Shown here: in pieces, positions 19,330 through 33,752 of the stretch | Numbering within the stretch: position 1 is the first letter of the stretch | Layout of the letters: the number at the start of each line of letters is the position of its first letter | Assembly: GCF_008365385.1 (NCBI RefSeq) | Contig: NZ_QOVF01000008.1 | Coordinates: 53,857 to 117,856, forward strand | Direction of reading: 5' to 3' | Source: Halopseudomonas laoshanensis | Lineage (GTDB): Bacteria; Pseudomonadota; Gammaproteobacteria; Pseudomonadales; Pseudomonadaceae | DNA: 64,000 nt | Notes under the pieces: generated by a model | What the model was told of the DNA's origin: nothing | The model's input: the letters and a program-made list of their open reading frames with translations, nothing else | Database searches by the model: none | Made by a program: the position numbers and the translations under genes

Positions 19330-20466
19330 TTGTCCAAGCCAGCCATTCTCGCCCTTGCCGACGGAAGCATCTTCCGTGGTGAGGCCATCGGCGCCGACGG
19401 TTCCAGTGTCGGTGAGGTCGTTTTCAATACGGCCATGACCGGTTATCAGGAGATCCTCACCGATCCGTCCTACGCCCGCCAAATCGTTACGCTGACCTAC
19501 CCGCACATTGGTAACACCGGCATCACGCCGGAAGATGCCGAGTCTGATCGTGTGCAGGCCGCTGGTCTGGTAATCCGCGATCTGCCGCTGCTGGCCAGCA
19601 GCTGGCGCAGCAAACAGCCGCTGGACGCCTACCTGCGCGACAACAATGTTGTCGCGATTGCCGGCATTGATACGCGCCGCCTGACGCGCATTCTGCGCGA
19701 GAAAGGCTCGCAGAATGGCTGCATCCTCGCCGGTGACAACATCACCGATGAGCAGGCGCTTGAGCTGGCGCGCAGCTTCCCCGGTCTCAAGGGCATGGAT
19801 CTGGCCAAGGAGGTCAGCGTCAAGCAGAGCTACCAGTGGCGTTCCAGCGTTTGGGATCTGGCGACTGACAGCCACCCGGAAATCGCTGATGCGGATTTGC
19901 CCTATCACGTGGTCGCCTTCGACTACGGCGTCAAGTTCAACATCCTGCGCATGCTGGTCGCGCGCGGCTGCCGCCTGACCGTAGTACCGGCGCAGACGCC
20001 GGCCTCTGAAGTGCTGGCGATGGAGCCCGATGGCGTGTTCCTGGCCAACGGCCCGGGTGATCCGGAGCCTTGCGATTACGCCATCCAGGCGATTCGCGAA
20101 GTGCTGGAAACCGAGATTCCGGTCTTTGGTATCTGCCTGGGCCACCAGCTGTTGGCACTGGCCTCTGGCGCCAAAACGGTGAAGATGGGCCACGGCCACC
20201 ACGGCGCCAACCACCCGGTGCAGGATCTGGATACTGGCGTGGTGATGATCACCAGCCAGAACCACGGCTTTGCGGTGGACGAAGCGTCGCTGCCGGAGAA
20301 TCTGCGGATCACGCACAAATCGCTGTTTGACGGCACATTGCAGGGTATCGAGCGTACCGACAAAGCGGCCTTCAGCTTCCAGGGTCACCCGGAAGCGAGC
20401 CCCGGCCCGCACGATGTCGAGCCGCTGTTTGACCGTTTCATCGAGGCCATGGCGAAAAGCCGCTGA
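19330..20466 (+). CDS. carA: Carbamoyl-phosphate synthase small subunit CarA
   Basis: 378 residues, full family length. The start is TTG at 19330 ([15 protein letters not shown] in the standard code, Met in vivo), supported by GGAGG 6-10 bases before it and by the absence of an ATG at the expected N-terminus. The C-terminal half is a class I glutamine amidotransferase with the nucleophile elbow [12 protein letters not shown] and [10 protein letters not shown]. It supplies ammonia to CarB for arginine and pyrimidine synthesis. The 371-base upstream region holds a terminator-like hairpin. Confidence 0.97.
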   Translation: MSKPAILALADGSIFRGEAIGADGSSVGEVVFNTAMTGYQEILTDPSYARQIVTLTYPHIGNTGITPEDAESDRVQAAGLVIRDLPLLASSWRSKQPLDAYLRDNNVVAIAGIDTRRLTRILREKGSQNGCILAGDNITDEQALELARSFPGLKGMDLAKEVSVKQSYQWRSSVWDLATDSHPEIADADLPYHVVAFDYGVKFNILRMLVARGCRLTVVPAQTPASEVLAMEPDGVFLANGPGDPEPCDYAIQAIREVLETEIPVFGICLGHQLLALASGAKTVKMGHGHHGANHPVQDLDTGVVMITSQNHGFAVDEASLPENLRITHKSLFDGTLQGIERTDKAAFSFQGHPEASPGPHDVEPLFDRFIEAMAKSR

Positions 20467-20499
20467 GCCGCCGGTACACCCAAGGATTTGTAGACGACT

Positions 20500-23715
<3,216 letters not shown>

Positions 23716-23717
23716 TT

Positions 23718-24191
23718 ATGAAATATCCAATGACCAAGCAGGGCGCAGAAGCCCTGGAAGCCGAACTCAAGCATCTGAAAAGCGTGATGCGCCCGCAGAT
23801 TACCCAGGCTATCGCCGAAGCGCGCGAGCTGGGTGACCTGAAGGAAAACGCTGAATACCATGCCGCGCGTGAACAGCAGGGCATGGTTGAAGCACGCATT
23901 CGTGATATCGAAGGTCGTCTGGGCAATGCCCAGGTGATTGACGTGGCTACCTTGCCGCGCACCGGCAAGGTGTTCTTCGGCACCACAGTTGAGATCGTTA
24001 ATGTCGATACCGAAGAGTCGGTCAGTTATCAGATCGTCGGTGACGACGAGGCCGACATCAAAATCAACAAGATCTCCGTCAGCTCGCCGATCGCCCGTGC
24101 GTTGATCGGCAAGGAAGAGGGCGATATCGTCGCCGTGAAAACCCCGGGTGGCGTGGTCGAGTACGAGATCGTCGAGGTTGCGCACAAGTGA
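23718..24191 (+). CDS. greA: Transcript cleavage factor GreA
   Basis: 157 residues. The N-terminal coiled coil ([46 protein letters not shown]) contains the tip acidic residues that enter the RNA polymerase secondary channel. The C-terminal FKBP-like domain includes [18 protein letters not shown]. It rescues backtracked polymerase. The ATG lies 2 bases after the carB stop, indicating translational linkage to carAB, and its own stop overlaps the next start. Confidence 0.97.
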   Translation: MKYPMTKQGAEALEAELKHLKSVMRPQITQAIAEARELGDLKENAEYHAAREQQGMVEARIRDIEGRLGNAQVIDVATLPRTGKVFFGTTVEIVNVDTEESVSYQIVGDDEADIKINKISVSSPIARALIGKEEGDIVAVKTPGGVVEYEIVEVAHK

Positions 24192-24634
24192 GCAACTCGC
24201 TTACGCCGACGCCACCAGCTTCCGGGCTGCGTGGCGGGCGTATTGCCTGGCAACTGACGCTAACCCTGTGGGTTGGTGGCGTGTGGATGCTGCATTTCGT
24301 GCTGTTGCCGGCACTCCAGCAGTTCGGCCTGGCGCCGCTACTGATCGACGAGCTGGCCAATTATATGCGGCCATTGATGATGGGCTTCGCCGGCGTATGT
24401 GCTGCATTGCAGTTACTGGTCGTGTGGGCAGCGTTGGGGCAGGGCGTGGGGCAAGGTATGGCGCGGGATCTGCGTGCGCAACTTCTGGCGCTGGTCATTC
24501 TGGGAGTGGCGGGCTTCTTTGCAGTCGCGGTTATGCCCAATGGCGCCTATCTGCAGTTATTCGCCTATCTGGTGGTGGCTTTTGCCGGACTGATTCTGGT
24601 GCTGCAGCCGCGCCCGGATGAAACCGGGCGCTAG
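24188..24634 (+). CDS. DUF4149-type integral membrane protein
   Basis: 148 residues with four hydrophobic segments, roughly residues 20-43, 62-85, 96-114 and 119-138. It starts with GTG in a GTGA overlap with the greA stop, so it is translated from the same message. The family (TMEM205-like, DUF4149) is of unknown function and is found at this position between greA and yhbY in pseudomonads. Convergent with yhbY, 5 bases apart. Confidence 0.85.
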   Translation: MSNSLTPTPPASGLRGGRIAWQLTLTLWVGGVWMLHFVLLPALQQFGLAPLLIDELANYMRPLMMGFAGVCAALQLLVVWAALGQGVGQGMARDLRAQLLALVILGVAGFFAVAVMPNGAYLQLFAYLVVAFAGLILVLQPRPDETGR

Positions 24635-24639
24635 GTCGC

Positions 24640-24954
24640 TCACATATCCTTGAAGCGGGTCAGGTTCGACAGATTGGGGTTGGCCTTCTTGTTCTTGCGC
24701 AGCAAAATGACCATCTTGCCGATCACCTGCACCAATTCGGCACCACTGGCCTTGCAAACCTGCTCTACCAAGGCATTCTTGGTGTCACGGTCAGCCACGC
24801 TGATACGGATCTTGATCAATTCATGATCATCCAGCGCGCGATTCAGCTCAGACAATACGCCTTCGCTGGCGCCCTGATCGCTGACGATGACCACCGGCTT
24901 GAGGTGATGGCCAATACGTTTGTAGTCTTTCTTCTGAGCTGAGCTGAGGGTCAT
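24640..24954 (-). CDS. yhbY: Ribosome assembly RNA-binding protein YhbY
   Basis: 104 residues from the ATG at 24954, chosen because MTLSSAQKKDYKRIGHHLKPVV is the family start. This is a single CRM/CRS1-YhbY domain (GASEGVLSELNRALDDHELIKIRI, then GKMVILLRKN). It associates with pre-50S particles in E. coli. Divergent from rlmE, another 50S factor, with 113 bases between starts. Confidence 0.95.
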   Translation of the reverse strand: MTLSSAQKKDYKRIGHHLKPVVIVSDQGASEGVLSELNRALDDHELIKIRISVADRDTKNALVEQVCKASGAELVQVIGKMVILLRKNKKANPNLSNLTRFKDM

Positions 24955-25067
24955 AATGATCTGTATGCTTACCGGTATGAAAATGAAGTAGTCAATGTCG
25001 TGCCTGCCAGTCTGGCAGTGCGGACCACAGTTTAACAGGCGGCGCGTTCCGCTGCATGGGGTATTCC

Positions 25068-25697
25068 GTGGCACAATCGAAGACCAGCAAAGGCTGGTTG
25101 AAAGAACATTTCGACGATCCCTTTGTCAAACAGGCACAGAAGGATGGTTACCGCTCCCGGGCGAGCTACAAGTTGCTGGAAATTCAGGAAAAGGACCGCC
25201 TGCTCAGGCCTGGCATGACCGTGCTGGACCTGGGCTCGGCGCCCGGTGGCTGGTCGCAGGTGGCCAGTCGGCTGATTGGCGAGAAGGGCACTATCATCGC
25301 CTCGGACATCCTGATGATGGACAGTATTCCGGATGTCACCTTTATTCAGGGTGATTTTACCGAAGACAGCGTATTTGAAGCGATTCTCGCTGCGATCGAT
25401 AATCAGCCGGTAGACCTTGTTATTTCCGATATGGCCCCCAACATGAGTGGTACACCGGAAATAGATCAGCCCGGGGCAATCTACCTTTGTGAGCTGGCGC
25501 TGGATATGGCCGAGAAGGTGCTCAAGCCGGGTGGTGACTTCCTCATCAAGGTGTTTCACGGTGAAGGTTTTGACGCTTACCATAAGCTGGCACGCAGCCG
25601 CTTCGACAAGATGGTCACGCGCAAGCCTGACGCATCCCGCGGCCGCTCCCGCGAAACCTACTTGCTGGGCAAGGGTTTCAAGGGCGATACGAATTGA
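25068..25697 (+). CDS. rlmE: 23S rRNA 2'-O-methyltransferase RlmE (FtsJ/RrmJ)
   Basis: 209 residues from GTG at 25068 ([18 protein letters not shown]), preferred because GGGG lies 7 bases upstream; an in-frame ATG at 25056 would add four residues. The SAM-binding motif [12 protein letters not shown] is present, and the K-D-K-E methyltransferase pattern is consistent ([43 protein letters not shown]). It methylates U2552 of 23S rRNA. It precedes ftsH as in E. coli and Pseudomonas. Confidence 0.95.
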   Translation: MAQSKTSKGWLKEHFDDPFVKQAQKDGYRSRASYKLLEIQEKDRLLRPGMTVLDLGSAPGGWSQVASRLIGEKGTIIASDILMMDSIPDVTFIQGDFTEDSVFEAILAAIDNQPVDLVISDMAPNMSGTPEIDQPGAIYLCELALDMAEKVLKPGGDFLIKVFHGEGFDAYHKLARSRFDKMVTRKPDASRGRSRETYLLGKGFKGDTN

Positions 25698-25845
25698 TCG
25701 GGCCTCGCTAATCCGGGGTTCGGCGACATAGTGCGTTACATTGGTTTCACTGCAGCGCCGAGTGAATCTGGTGTAAGGTAATGAGAGTTTTATTAGACTC
25801 AGCTAGGCCTGAGCTGCATGGGCAGTCAGGCAAGAGGGTAGCGAT

Positions 25846-27807
25846 TTGAATGACATGGCGAAGAACCTCATTCTGTGGCTGATCATTGCCGCCGTTCTGG
25901 TAACGGTAATGAACAACTTCAGCGGTCCCGCAGAGACGACCAACAACCTCAACTACTCGCAGTTTCTGGAGCTGGTCAGGGATCGTCAGGTAGAGCGGGT
26001 CACCGTTGACGGGTTCGAGATCACCGGCAAGAGTGTTGATGGCAACACCTTCAAGACTGTGCGTCCGGCGATTCAGGACAACGGCCTGATCGGTGATCTG
26101 CTGGACAACGAAGTGATCATCGAGGGTAAGCAGCCGGAGCAGCAAAGCATCTGGACCCAGTTGCTGATTGCCAGTTTCCCGATCCTGATCATTATTGCCA
26201 TTTTCATGTTCTTCATGCGCCAGATGCAGGGCGGGGCGGGCGGCCGTGGCGGCCCGATGAGCTTTGGCAAGAGCAAGGCGCGCATGCTCTCTGAAGATCA
26301 GGTCAAGACTACCTTTGCCGACGTTGCCGGTTGCGACGAAGCCAAGGAAGAAGTCAGCGAGCTGGTTGAATTCCTGCGTGATCCAGGCAAGTTTCAGCGT
26401 CTGGGCGGCCACATTCCGCGCGGCGTGTTGATGGTCGGTCAGCCGGGTACGGGTAAAACGCTGCTGGCCAAAGCTGTTGCCGGTGAGGCCAAGGTGCCGT
26501 TCTTTACCATCTCTGGTTCCGACTTCGTGGAAATGTTCGTCGGTGTAGGTGCCAGCCGCGTACGTGACATGTTTGACCAGGCCAAGAAGCACGCTCCGTG
26601 CATTATCTTTATCGACGAGATCGATGCGGTCGGCCGTCACCGTGGTTCGGGAATGGGCGGCGGTCATGACGAGCGCGAGCAGACCCTGAACCAGTTGCTG
26701 GTTGAGATGGACGGCTTTGAAGCCAACGACGGCATCATCGTTGTGGCTGCAACCAACCGTCCTGACGTGCTTGACCCGGCGCTGCTGCGTCCAGGCCGTT
26801 TCGACCGTCAAGTTGTGGTCGGTCTGCCAGACATCCGCGGCCGTGAGCAGATCCTCAAGGTACACATGCGTAAAGTGCCGCTGGGTGATGACGTGGTGCC
26901 GGGCAACATTGCCCGTGGTACACCGGGCTTCTCCGGTGCCGATCTGGCCAACCTGGTCAACGAAGCCTCGCTGTTTGCTGCGCGGTTCGGCAAGCGCCTG
27001 GTAGAGATGAAAGAATTCGAAATGGCCAAGGACAAGATCATGATGGGCGCCGAGCGCAAATCCATGGTCATGTCCGACAAGGAAAAGCTCAACACCGCTT
27101 ATCACGAGTCGGGTCACGCGATTGTTGGTCGTCTGGTGCCTGAACACGATCCGGTCTACAAGGTATCGATCATTCCCCGTGGCCGCGCCCTGGGTGTGAC
27201 CATGTTCCTGCCGGAAGAAGATCGTTACAGCCTGTCCAAGCGTGCGCTGATCAGCCAGATCTGCTCGTTGTTCGGTGGCCGTATTGCCGAGGAAATGACG
27301 CTGGGCTTTGATGGCGTCACTACCGGCGCGTCCAACGACATCATGCGTGCCACGCAACTGGCCAAGAACATGGTCACCAAGTGGGGTCTGTCCGAGAAGC
27401 TCGGTCCGCTGATGTATGGCGAAGACGAAGAGCAGGGCTACCTGGGTCGTGGCGGCGGTGGTCAGGCGTCCGGTGTATCCGGTGAGACGGCCAAGCTGAT
27501 CGACCAGGAAGTGCGCAGCATCATTGACAGCTGTTACGCCACGGCGCAGCAACTGCTCAAGGATAACCGCGACAAGCTGGACCTGATGGCTGAAGCCTTG
27601 ATGAAGTACGAGACTATCGATGCTGACCAGATCAACGACATCATGACCGGCATCCCGGCCCGTGAGCCAAAGGACTGGGGCAAGGACGACAAGCCTGGCC
27701 CGGGTGCAGCGGCCAAGCCCGAACCGGATGACAGCATTGATGTCGCCGGTGACGGCAAGTCAGACGACGACAGCAGCACTGTCAGCGGTCCGGCCAGCGG
27801 GCACTGA
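25846..27807 (+). CDS. ftsH: ATP-dependent membrane zinc protease FtsH
   Basis: 653 residues. I chose TTG at 25846 because [17 protein letters not shown] matches the long E. coli start and GAGGGT lies about 9 bases upstream; ATG at 25855 is the alternative. It has two membrane segments (about 8-25 and 102-122), Walker A GQPGTGKT at 198-205, the SRH region, and the zinc site HESGH at 420-424. It degrades membrane and short-lived cytoplasmic proteins such as RpoH and LpxC in relatives. The C-terminus is acidic and Pro/Asp/Ser-rich. Confidence 0.97.
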   Translation: MNDMAKNLILWLIIAAVLVTVMNNFSGPAETTNNLNYSQFLELVRDRQVERVTVDGFEITGKSVDGNTFKTVRPAIQDNGLIGDLLDNEVIIEGKQPEQQSIWTQLLIASFPILIIIAIFMFFMRQMQGGAGGRGGPMSFGKSKARMLSEDQVKTTFADVAGCDEAKEEVSELVEFLRDPGKFQRLGGHIPRGVLMVGQPGTGKTLLAKAVAGEAKVPFFTISGSDFVEMFVGVGASRVRDMFDQAKKHAPCIIFIDEIDAVGRHRGSGMGGGHDEREQTLNQLLVEMDGFEANDGIIVVAATNRPDVLDPALLRPGRFDRQVVVGLPDIRGREQILKVHMRKVPLGDDVVPGNIARGTPGFSGADLANLVNEASLFAARFGKRLVEMKEFEMAKDKIMMGAERKSMVMSDKEKLNTAYHESGHAIVGRLVPEHDPVYKVSIIPRGRALGVTMFLPEEDRYSLSKRALISQICSLFGGRIAEEMTLGFDGVTTGASNDIMRATQLAKNMVTKWGLSEKLGPLMYGEDEEQGYLGRGGGGQASGVSGETAKLIDQEVRSIIDSCYATAQQLLKDNRDKLDLMAEALMKYETIDADQINDIMTGIPAREPKDWGKDDKPGPGAAAKPEPDDSIDVAGDGKSDDDSSTVSGPASGH

Positions 27808-27812
27808 TCTGA

Positions 27813-28670
27813 ATGAGCAGCACTGACCATGGGTCCTGGTTGCCTTGCGGCGACCGGGAGCTTGATCTATCCCGTACGCATGTCATGGGTATTCTCAATA
27901 CCACTCCCGATTCCTTTTCCGACGGCGGCCAGTATCAGCAACTGGATGCGGCGCTGCGGCACGTCGAACGCATGCTTGAAGAAGGCGCCACGCTAATTGA
28001 TGTCGGCGGCGAATCCACGCGCCCTGGCGCAGATCCAGTGTCTGTCGATCAGGAATTGCATCGTGTGGTGCCGGTGGTGGAAGCCATCAAGGCGCGCTTC
28101 GATACCATCGTTTCGATTGATACCAGCACACCTGAAGTAATGCGCGACAGTGCTGCCGTGGGTGCCGGCCTGATCAACGATGTGCGCGCCCTGTTGCGCC
28201 CCGGAGCGTTGCAGGCTGCCGCGCATAGTGGCTTGCCGGTATGCCTGATGCATATGCGCGGCGACCCTAAAAGCATGCAGGACGCCCCGCGTTACGAATC
28301 CATTCTGAACGAGGTCGGGCGCTTTCTTAGCGAACGCGTTGAGGCCTGCGAGCAGGCTGGTATTGCTCGGGAAAAGTTGCTGCTGGATCCCGGCTTTGGC
28401 TTTGGCAAAACGCTGGAACATAACCTCGAACTCTTCGCCCAGATGCATCTGCTGCAGCCCCATGGTTTGCCGCTATTGGTAGGCGTGTCGCGCAAAAGCA
28501 TGATCGGCCAATTGCTGCAGCGGCCAGTGGAAGAGCGTCTGGCTGGTGGTCTGGCGCTTACGTCCTTGGCGGTCGCCCGGGGCGCGCGTATCATCAGAGC
28601 CCATGACGTGGCGGCCACCGTGGATGCGGTGCGCATGACCGAGGCTGTGCTGGCGGCAGCGCAGCGCTAA
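27813..28670 (+). CDS. folP: Dihydropteroate synthase FolP
   Basis: 285 residues, a TIM-barrel enzyme. Signature 1 is MGILNTTPDSFSDGG near residue 25 and signature 2 is DVGGESTRPGADPVS; DPGFGFGKT binds the pterin and VGVSRKSMIG follows. It condenses p-aminobenzoate with the pterin pyrophosphate in folate synthesis and is the sulfonamide target. It starts 6 bases after ftsH and precedes glmM, the conserved ftsH-folP-glmM unit. Confidence 0.97.
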   Translation: MSSTDHGSWLPCGDRELDLSRTHVMGILNTTPDSFSDGGQYQQLDAALRHVERMLEEGATLIDVGGESTRPGADPVSVDQELHRVVPVVEAIKARFDTIVSIDTSTPEVMRDSAAVGAGLINDVRALLRPGALQAAAHSGLPVCLMHMRGDPKSMQDAPRYESILNEVGRFLSERVEACEQAGIAREKLLLDPGFGFGKTLEHNLELFAQMHLLQPHGLPLLVGVSRKSMIGQLLQRPVEERLAGGLALTSLAVARGARIIRAHDVAATVDAVRMTEAVLAAAQR

Positions 28671-28726
28671 CCGGCAATCTGCTGCAATAACATACATACA
28701 CCCGCTCTTACTCCAGGATTCTTCAG

Positions 28727-30070
28727 ATGGACAAAAGGTATTTCGGCACGGATGGCATTCGCGGTCAGGTGGGTACTCACCCAATTACACCTGAATTTGT
28801 ACTCAAGCTCGGCTGGGCGGTCGGTACCGCCTTTCGCAAGCAGGGCGTTTGCCGCGTGATGATAGGTAAAGACACGCGCATCTCCGGCTACATGTTCGAG
28901 TCGGCGCTGGAAGCCGGCTTGTCCGCTGCCGGCGCTCACGTACAGCTGCTCGGTCCGATGCCCACGCCAGCGATTGCCTATCTGACACGCACCTTTCAGG
29001 CTGATGCCGGCATCGTGATCAGCGCCTCGCACAATCCCTTCTATGACAACGGCATCAAGTTCTTCTCGGCCGATGGCAGCAAGCTGCCCGACAGCCTTGA
29101 GCTGGAAATCGAACGCTTGGTTGATGAGCCGATGGTCGTGGTGGATTCGGCCTCGTTGGGCAAGGTGTTTCGCGTTGAAGATGCCTCCGGCCGTTATATC
29201 GAATTCTGCAAAAGCAGCGTGCCGACCAGTACCAGCTTCAAGGGCATGAAGATCATCCTCGACTGCGCCAATGGTGCGACCTATAAGGTCGCTCCCAACG
29301 TGTTTCGTGAGTTGGGCGCCGATGTCACCGTGATCGGTGCTACCCCGGACGGCCTGAACATCAATGACAAGGTCGGCTCTACTGATCTTACTGCGCTGCG
29401 CGAGCAGGTCTTGGCCAAGGGCGCAGACCTGGGTATTGCGCTGGATGGTGATGGTGATCGGGTGTTGATGGTCGACCATCTAGGTAATGAAGTGGATGGC
29501 GACGAATTGATGTTCATCATGGCCATGGAACTGCACGAGCGTGGCCAGTTGCGCGGCGGTGTGGTCGGCACGCAGATGAGCAATCTGGGTCTGGAGCTGG
29601 CGCTACAGGAAAAAGGCATCGAGTTCGTCCGCGCCAAGGTCGGCGACCGTTATGTAATGGCTGAATTGCGTCAGCGCGATTGGGTGCTGGGTGGCGAAGC
29701 CTCCGGACACTTGGTGTGCCTGCACCATTCCAGCACCGGCGACGGCATCATTGCCGCGTTGCAGGTGCTCAAGGCGTTGCAGCGTGCCGGCCTGTCGTTG
29801 GCAGAAGCGCGCCAGGGTATGCACAAATGCCCGCAGGTATTGATCAACGTGCGTTACCAGCGCGGCAGTGAGTCGCCGCTGGCCGATGCTACGCTGCAGG
29901 CCGCAGTGAAAGAGTCCGAGCAACGCCTGGGTCAGACCGGCCGAGTGTTGCTCAGACTTTCAGGCACTGAGCCAGTATTGCGGGTCATGGTTGAAGGGCA
30001 GGACGCCAAGCAGGTGTCCGCTGAAGCCAATGGCCTGGCAGCACAGGTCCGCGCACTGTTCGCTGATTAA
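28727..30070 (+). CDS. glmM: Phosphoglucosamine mutase GlmM
   Basis: 447 residues. [13 protein letters not shown] at the start and the phosphoserine loop SASHNP with active Ser101. The metal loop is DGDGDR and the sugar-binding loop is GGEASGH. It converts glucosamine-6-P to glucosamine-1-P for UDP-GlcNAc, peptidoglycan and LPS. Normal length, 56 bases after folP. Confidence 0.98.
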   Translation: MDKRYFGTDGIRGQVGTHPITPEFVLKLGWAVGTAFRKQGVCRVMIGKDTRISGYMFESALEAGLSAAGAHVQLLGPMPTPAIAYLTRTFQADAGIVISASHNPFYDNGIKFFSADGSKLPDSLELEIERLVDEPMVVVDSASLGKVFRVEDASGRYIEFCKSSVPTSTSFKGMKIILDCANGATYKVAPNVFRELGADVTVIGATPDGLNINDKVGSTDLTALREQVLAKGADLGIALDGDGDRVLMVDHLGNEVDGDELMFIMAMELHERGQLRGGVVGTQMSNLGLELALQEKGIEFVRAKVGDRYVMAELRQRDWVLGGEASGHLVCLHHSSTGDGIIAALQVLKALQRAGLSLAEARQGMHKCPQVLINVRYQRGSESPLADATLQAAVKESEQRLGQTGRVLLRLSGTEPVLRVMVEGQDAKQVSAEANGLAAQVRALFAD

Positions 30071-30136
30071 AAAGGCAGTTGTGTCACTCGGGCAACTTGG
30101 TTAAGATTGGCGCCCGCTTGAGCTGAGAGGTTAGGC

Positions 30137-30895
30137 ATGCGTCGCCCGCTAGTCGCCGGTAACTGGAAAATGCACGGTACTCGGCAATCCGTTGACAGCC
30201 TTTTGAAAGGGCTTAATCAGCAGGACTGGCCAGAGGGTGTGGATGTCATGATCGCCCCGCCGGCACTGTATATTCAGCAGTGCCACGCGAGTCTGATCAA
30301 ATCGCCTGTGTATATCGGTGCTCAAAGCTGCGCTTCCCAGGCCGAGCCGGGTGCGTTAACGGGTGAAATTTCCCCGGCGCAATTGCGTGACGCGGGATGT
30401 GAATATGTACTCGTGGGGCATTCCGAAAGGCGTAGTCTGTTCGGTGAAACCGACGAGGTAGTACGCAAGAAGTTTGCTGCAGCACTGGCCTGCGGATTGC
30501 GTCCGGTACTCTGTGTTGGTGAAACGCGCGAACAGCGCGACGCCGGCCTGACCGCCGAAGTGGTGGGTACTCAGTTGCAGGTTATTCTCGACGCCTTTGG
30601 TGTCGGTGGTTTGGCTCAAGGCGTGGTCGCTTATGAGCCGGTCTGGGCAATCGGAACCGGCTTGACAGCCGATCCTGAGCAAGCCCAGGATGTGCACGCC
30701 ATGATTCGCGCACGGCTGGCCATCATGGACGACGAGCAGGCCCAGCTGGTACAGATTGTTTACGGTGGCAGCGTCAAGGCCGATAACGCCGAAGACCTTT
30801 TTGCCATGCCGGATATCGATGGGGGGCTGGTAGGTGGTGCCTCCCTCAATGCAGATGAATTTGGCGCGATCGCACGTGCCGCGGGACGAGTGTAA
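30137..30895 (+). CDS. tpiA: Triosephosphate isomerase TpiA
   Basis: 252 residues. NWKMHG near residue 11 holds Asn/Lys of the active site, LVGHSERR the electrophilic His, and [11 protein letters not shown] the catalytic Glu and flexible loop; [10 protein letters not shown] is the phosphate grip. It interconverts dihydroxyacetone-P and glyceraldehyde-3-P. Its stop overlaps the secG start (TAATG), so the two are coupled. Confidence 0.98.
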   Translation: MRRPLVAGNWKMHGTRQSVDSLLKGLNQQDWPEGVDVMIAPPALYIQQCHASLIKSPVYIGAQSCASQAEPGALTGEISPAQLRDAGCEYVLVGHSERRSLFGETDEVVRKKFAAALACGLRPVLCVGETREQRDAGLTAEVVGTQLQVILDAFGVGGLAQGVVAYEPVWAIGTGLTADPEQAQDVHAMIRARLAIMDDEQAQLVQIVYGGSVKADNAEDLFAMPDIDGGLVGGASLNADEFGAIARAAGRV

Positions 30896-31275
30896 TGATT
30901 GAAACCGTAGTCATAGTTGTTCACCTGATGGTCGCCATCGGTCTGGTCGGGCTGGTCCTGATCCAGCAGGGTAAGGGTGCCGAAACAGGTGCATCCTTTG
31001 GTTCCGGTGCGTCTGGTACTGTGTTTGGCAGTCAGGGTTCGGCTACCTTTCTCAGCCGCCTGACAGCGATCCTGGCCACGGTGTTCTTTGTTACTTCCCT
31101 GGGTCTGGCGTATTACGCGAGTCACCATTCGGATGAAATTCGCGATGCAGGTTTGCCGGAACCGGCTCTGCAGACAGCGCCAGTAGCACCGGCGGCGAGT
31201 GAAGATGTACCAGTTCTTGAAGAAGAGCTGACTCCTCAGGCTCCTGCAGCAGATGATGTACCTGCGGCAGAATAA
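30895..31275 (+). CDS. secG: Preprotein translocase subunit SecG
   Basis: 126 residues. Two membrane segments (residues 2-20 and about 53-72) flank the Gly/Ser-rich loop QQGKGAETGASFGSGASGTVFGSQG, the SecG hallmark. The C-terminus is a Pro/Ala/Glu-rich cytoplasmic-side tail. It aids SecYE-SecA cycling. ATG overlaps the tpiA stop; tRNA-Leu follows 12 bases after its stop, probably in the same transcript. Confidence 0.97.
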   Translation: MIETVVIVVHLMVAIGLVGLVLIQQGKGAETGASFGSGASGTVFGSQGSATFLSRLTAILATVFFVTSLGLAYYASHHSDEIRDAGLPEPALQTAPVAPAASEDVPVLEEELTPQAPAADDVPAAE

Positions 31276-31287
31276 GCCAACAGTTTT

Positions 31288-31372
31288 GCGGAAGTGGTGG
31301 AATTGGTAGACACGCTATCTTGAGGGGGTAGTGCCTTAGGGTGTATGGGTTCGAGTCCCATCTTCCGCACCA
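31288..31372 (+). tRNA. tRNA-Leu (anticodon GAG)
   Basis: 85 bases with encoded CCA. The acceptor GCGGAAG pairs with CTTCCGC, the anticodon loop TTGAGGG gives GAG, a long variable arm is present as in class II tRNAs, and the T-loop is GGTTCGAGTCC. Placed between secG and tRNA-fMet as in Pseudomonas. Confidence 0.98.
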
Positions 31373-31378
31373 ATCAAA

Positions 31379-31409
31379 CAGGGCCTGCATTTGCAGGCCC
31401 TGCTGTTTT
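31379..31409 (+). terminator. Terminator after tRNA-Leu
   Basis: CAGGGCCTGC-ATTT-GCAGGCCCTG, a perfect 10-bp stem, followed by CTGTTTTC. It separates the tpiA-secG-tRNA-Leu transcript from tRNA-fMet. Confidence 0.9.
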
Positions 31410-31427
31410 CAGGGCTGAGTGCGCTGG

Positions 31428-31456
31428 TTGTCTTGTCAGGCTTCCAAGCGTATAAT
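31428..31456 (+). promoter_or_regulatory. Sigma-70 promoter of tRNA-fMet
   Basis: TTGTCT, 17 bases, TATAAT. The mature tRNA begins 18 bases after the -10 box. A GC-rich discriminator (CGCCC) follows the -10, as expected for stringently controlled stable-RNA promoters. Confidence 0.88.
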
Positions 31457-31473
31457 CATCGCCCTAGATTCGA

Positions 31474-31550
<77 letters not shown>

Positions 31551-31555
31551 GTTTT

Positions 31556-31579
31556 AAAGCCCCTTTTTAGGGGCTTTTT
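31556..31579 (+). terminator. Terminator after tRNA-fMet
   Basis: AGCCCC-TTTTTA-GGGGCT followed by TTTT, 6 bases downstream of the tRNA. Confidence 0.92.
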
Positions 31580-31701
31580 GTTAGCTGTCCTGTTCAATGA
31601 CGGACGCTGTAGACAGGATGGGCTTAGTGCCCATTTTTTATTTGTGAAAGTTTTTTAAACTATAATTTTCAAGACTTTTAAGACTATGCGAGGCGGTAAA
31701 T

Positions 31702-32157
31702 TTGTCCGGCAAATTGACTGAGTTGGAGGCCATGGTGGTCCCGATTGTCGAAGCCTTGGGCTATCGTTGTTGGGGCATCGAGTATTTGTCTCAAGGGCGA
31801 CACACCCTGCTGCGGGTTTATATCGACCATGATGACGGTATCAGCGTGGAAGCCTGCGCGGAAGTCAGCCGGCAAGTAAGTGCCGTACTCGATGTGGAAG
31901 ACCCCATCACTGGCGACTACACCCTGGAGGTGTCATCCCCGGGTATGGATCGGCCGTTATTTACACTTGAGCAGTTTGCCGATCATGTCGGCGAGCAGGC
32001 CAAGATCAGATTGCGCGTCCCTTATGAAGGGCGGCGGAATTTTCAAGGTGTCATCCGTGGAGTCGAAGGCGACGAGATCATACTGCAGGTAGATGAGCAC
32101 GAATATCTGCTGCCGATCGACAGCATCGACAAGAGCAACATTATTCCGCGGTTTTGA
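31702..32157 (+). CDS. rimP: Ribosome maturation factor RimP
   Basis: 151 residues. The start is TTG at 31702 with AGGCGG 7-12 bases upstream; the family N-terminus ([20 protein letters not shown]) begins there and no nearby ATG fits. The conserved [25 protein letters not shown] is complete. It is needed for 30S maturation. It opens the rimP-nusA-infB-rbfA-truB-rpsO-pnp series. A perfect TATAAT at 31661 in an AT-rich stretch is the probable -10 box; no good -35 was seen. Confidence 0.96.
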   Translation: MSGKLTELEAMVVPIVEALGYRCWGIEYLSQGRHTLLRVYIDHDDGISVEACAEVSRQVSAVLDVEDPITGDYTLEVSSPGMDRPLFTLEQFADHVGEQAKIRLRVPYEGRRNFQGVIRGVEGDEIILQVDEHEYLLPIDSIDKSNIIPRF

Positions 32158-32209
32158 GCATTATTTCGGGCTCTATGGCCCCAATGGATGGCGTTAGGCG
32201 AGGCATACG

Positions 32210-33691
32210 ATGAGCAAAGAAGTGCTGCTGGTTGTGGAATCCGTTTCCAATGAAAAGGGCGTACCGCCCGATGTGATTTTCGAAGCATTGGAACTGGCAT
32301 TGGCCACAGCGACAAAGAAGCGTTATGAAGACGAGGTTGATGTGCGCGTGGCAATCGATCGCCACACCGGCAACTATGAAAGCTTCATGCGTTGGACTGT
32401 GGTCGCTGATGAGGATTTCGAAGAGCCCGGTATGCAGCTGACGCTGGACCAGGCCCAGGAGCGCGATGCCGCGCTGAAGGTCGGCGACGTGGTCGAAGAC
32501 AAGATCGACTCCGTCGAATTCGGCCGTATTGCCGCGCAGATCGCCAAGCAGGTGATCGTCCAGAAGGTCCGTGAAGCAGAGCGCGCCCAGGTGGTTGACG
32601 CTTACCGTGACCGCCTTGGCGAAATCATCAGCGGCACCGTGAAGAAAGTGACCCGCGACAGCGTCATCGTCGATCTGGGTAACAACGCCGAAGCCGTATT
32701 GCCGCGCGAAGAAATGATCCCGCGTGAGACCTTCCGTACCGGCACGCGCATCCGTGCGCTGCTCAAGGATATCCGCACCGAGAACCGTGGTCCGCAATTG
32801 GTGCTGTCGCGCAGCTGTCCGGAAATGATCATCGAGCTGTTCCGCATTGAAGTGCCGGAAATCGCCGAAGAGCTGATCGAAGTCATGGGCGCTGCCCGTG
32901 ACCCGGGTTCACGCGCCAAGATCGCCGTGCGCTCCAAAGACAAGCGTATCGACCCGCAAGGTGCCTGTATCGGCATGCGCGGCTCGCGCGTTCAGGCCGT
33001 CTCCGGTGAGCTGGGTGGCGAGCGCGTTGACATCGTATTGTGGGACGACAACTTCGCCCAGTTCGTGATCAACGCCATGGCCCCGGCCGAAGTCGCGTCG
33101 ATCATCCTTGATGAAGACACCCACACCATCGACATCGCCGTCGCTGAGGACAACCTGGCACAAGCCATTGGCCGCAGCGGTCAGAACGTTCGTCTGGCCA
33201 GCATGCTGACCGGCTGGACTCTGAACGTGATGACCGAAGACGACATCCGCGCCAAGCAGGAAGCCGAAACCGGCGACATCCTGCGGACCTTCATCGCCGA
33301 ACTGGACGTTGAAGAAGACCTGGCGCAGCTGCTGGTAGAAGAGGGCTTCACTTCCCTGGAAGAGATTGCCTACGTACCGATGGAAGAAATGCTGGCGATC
33401 GACGGCTTTGACGAAGACATCGTCAACGAGCTGCGTTCGCGCGCCAAGGACCTGCTGTTGACCAAGGCCCTGGCCAGTGAAGAGAAGTTGGATGAAGTAC
33501 AGCCGGCTGACGACCTGTTGAACATGGAAGGTATGGATCGCGCCCTGGCATTTCATCTGGCCGCCAAAGGCATTATCACCATGGAAGATCTGGCAGAGCA
33601 GTCAATTGACGAGCTGCTGGATATCGAAAATATAGATGAAGAACGTGCCGGCGCTTTGATTATGGCTGCCCGCGCACCCTGGTTTGAATAA
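32210..33691 (+). CDS. nusA: Transcription termination/antitermination protein NusA
   Basis: 493 residues. An N-terminal polymerase-binding domain, an S1 domain ([24 protein letters not shown]), two KH domains ([38 protein letters not shown]) and two C-terminal acidic helix-hairpin-helix repeats as in E. coli. It pauses RNA polymerase and supports termination and antitermination. Second gene of the rimP operon, 52 bases after rimP. Confidence 0.98.
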   Translation: MSKEVLLVVESVSNEKGVPPDVIFEALELALATATKKRYEDEVDVRVAIDRHTGNYESFMRWTVVADEDFEEPGMQLTLDQAQERDAALKVGDVVEDKIDSVEFGRIAAQIAKQVIVQKVREAERAQVVDAYRDRLGEIISGTVKKVTRDSVIVDLGNNAEAVLPREEMIPRETFRTGTRIRALLKDIRTENRGPQLVLSRSCPEMIIELFRIEVPEIAEELIEVMGAARDPGSRAKIAVRSKDKRIDPQGACIGMRGSRVQAVSGELGGERVDIVLWDDNFAQFVINAMAPAEVASIILDEDTHTIDIAVAEDNLAQAIGRSGQNVRLASMLTGWTLNVMTEDDIRAKQEAETGDILRTFIAELDVEEDLAQLLVEEGFTSLEEIAYVPMEEMLAIDGFDEDIVNELRSRAKDLLLTKALASEEKLDEVQPADDLLNMEGMDRALAFHLAAKGIITMEDLAEQSIDELLDIENIDEERAGALIMAARAPWFE

Positions 33692-33752
33692 CCGGTCGGC
33701 ATAGCAAGCCCACCCTGCGATAACGCAGGGCCCCGACTGAGGAGAGAGTTGA

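Noticed and set aside
24148..24621. 157-codon plus-strand ORF over greA and the DUF4149 gene
   Set aside because: Out of frame with both; the membrane protein starting at 24188 has the coherent hydrophobic pattern.
25747..27552. 601-codon open frame antisense to ftsH
   Set aside because: Same artefact; no ribosome site, no recognisable domain, and ftsH covers the region.
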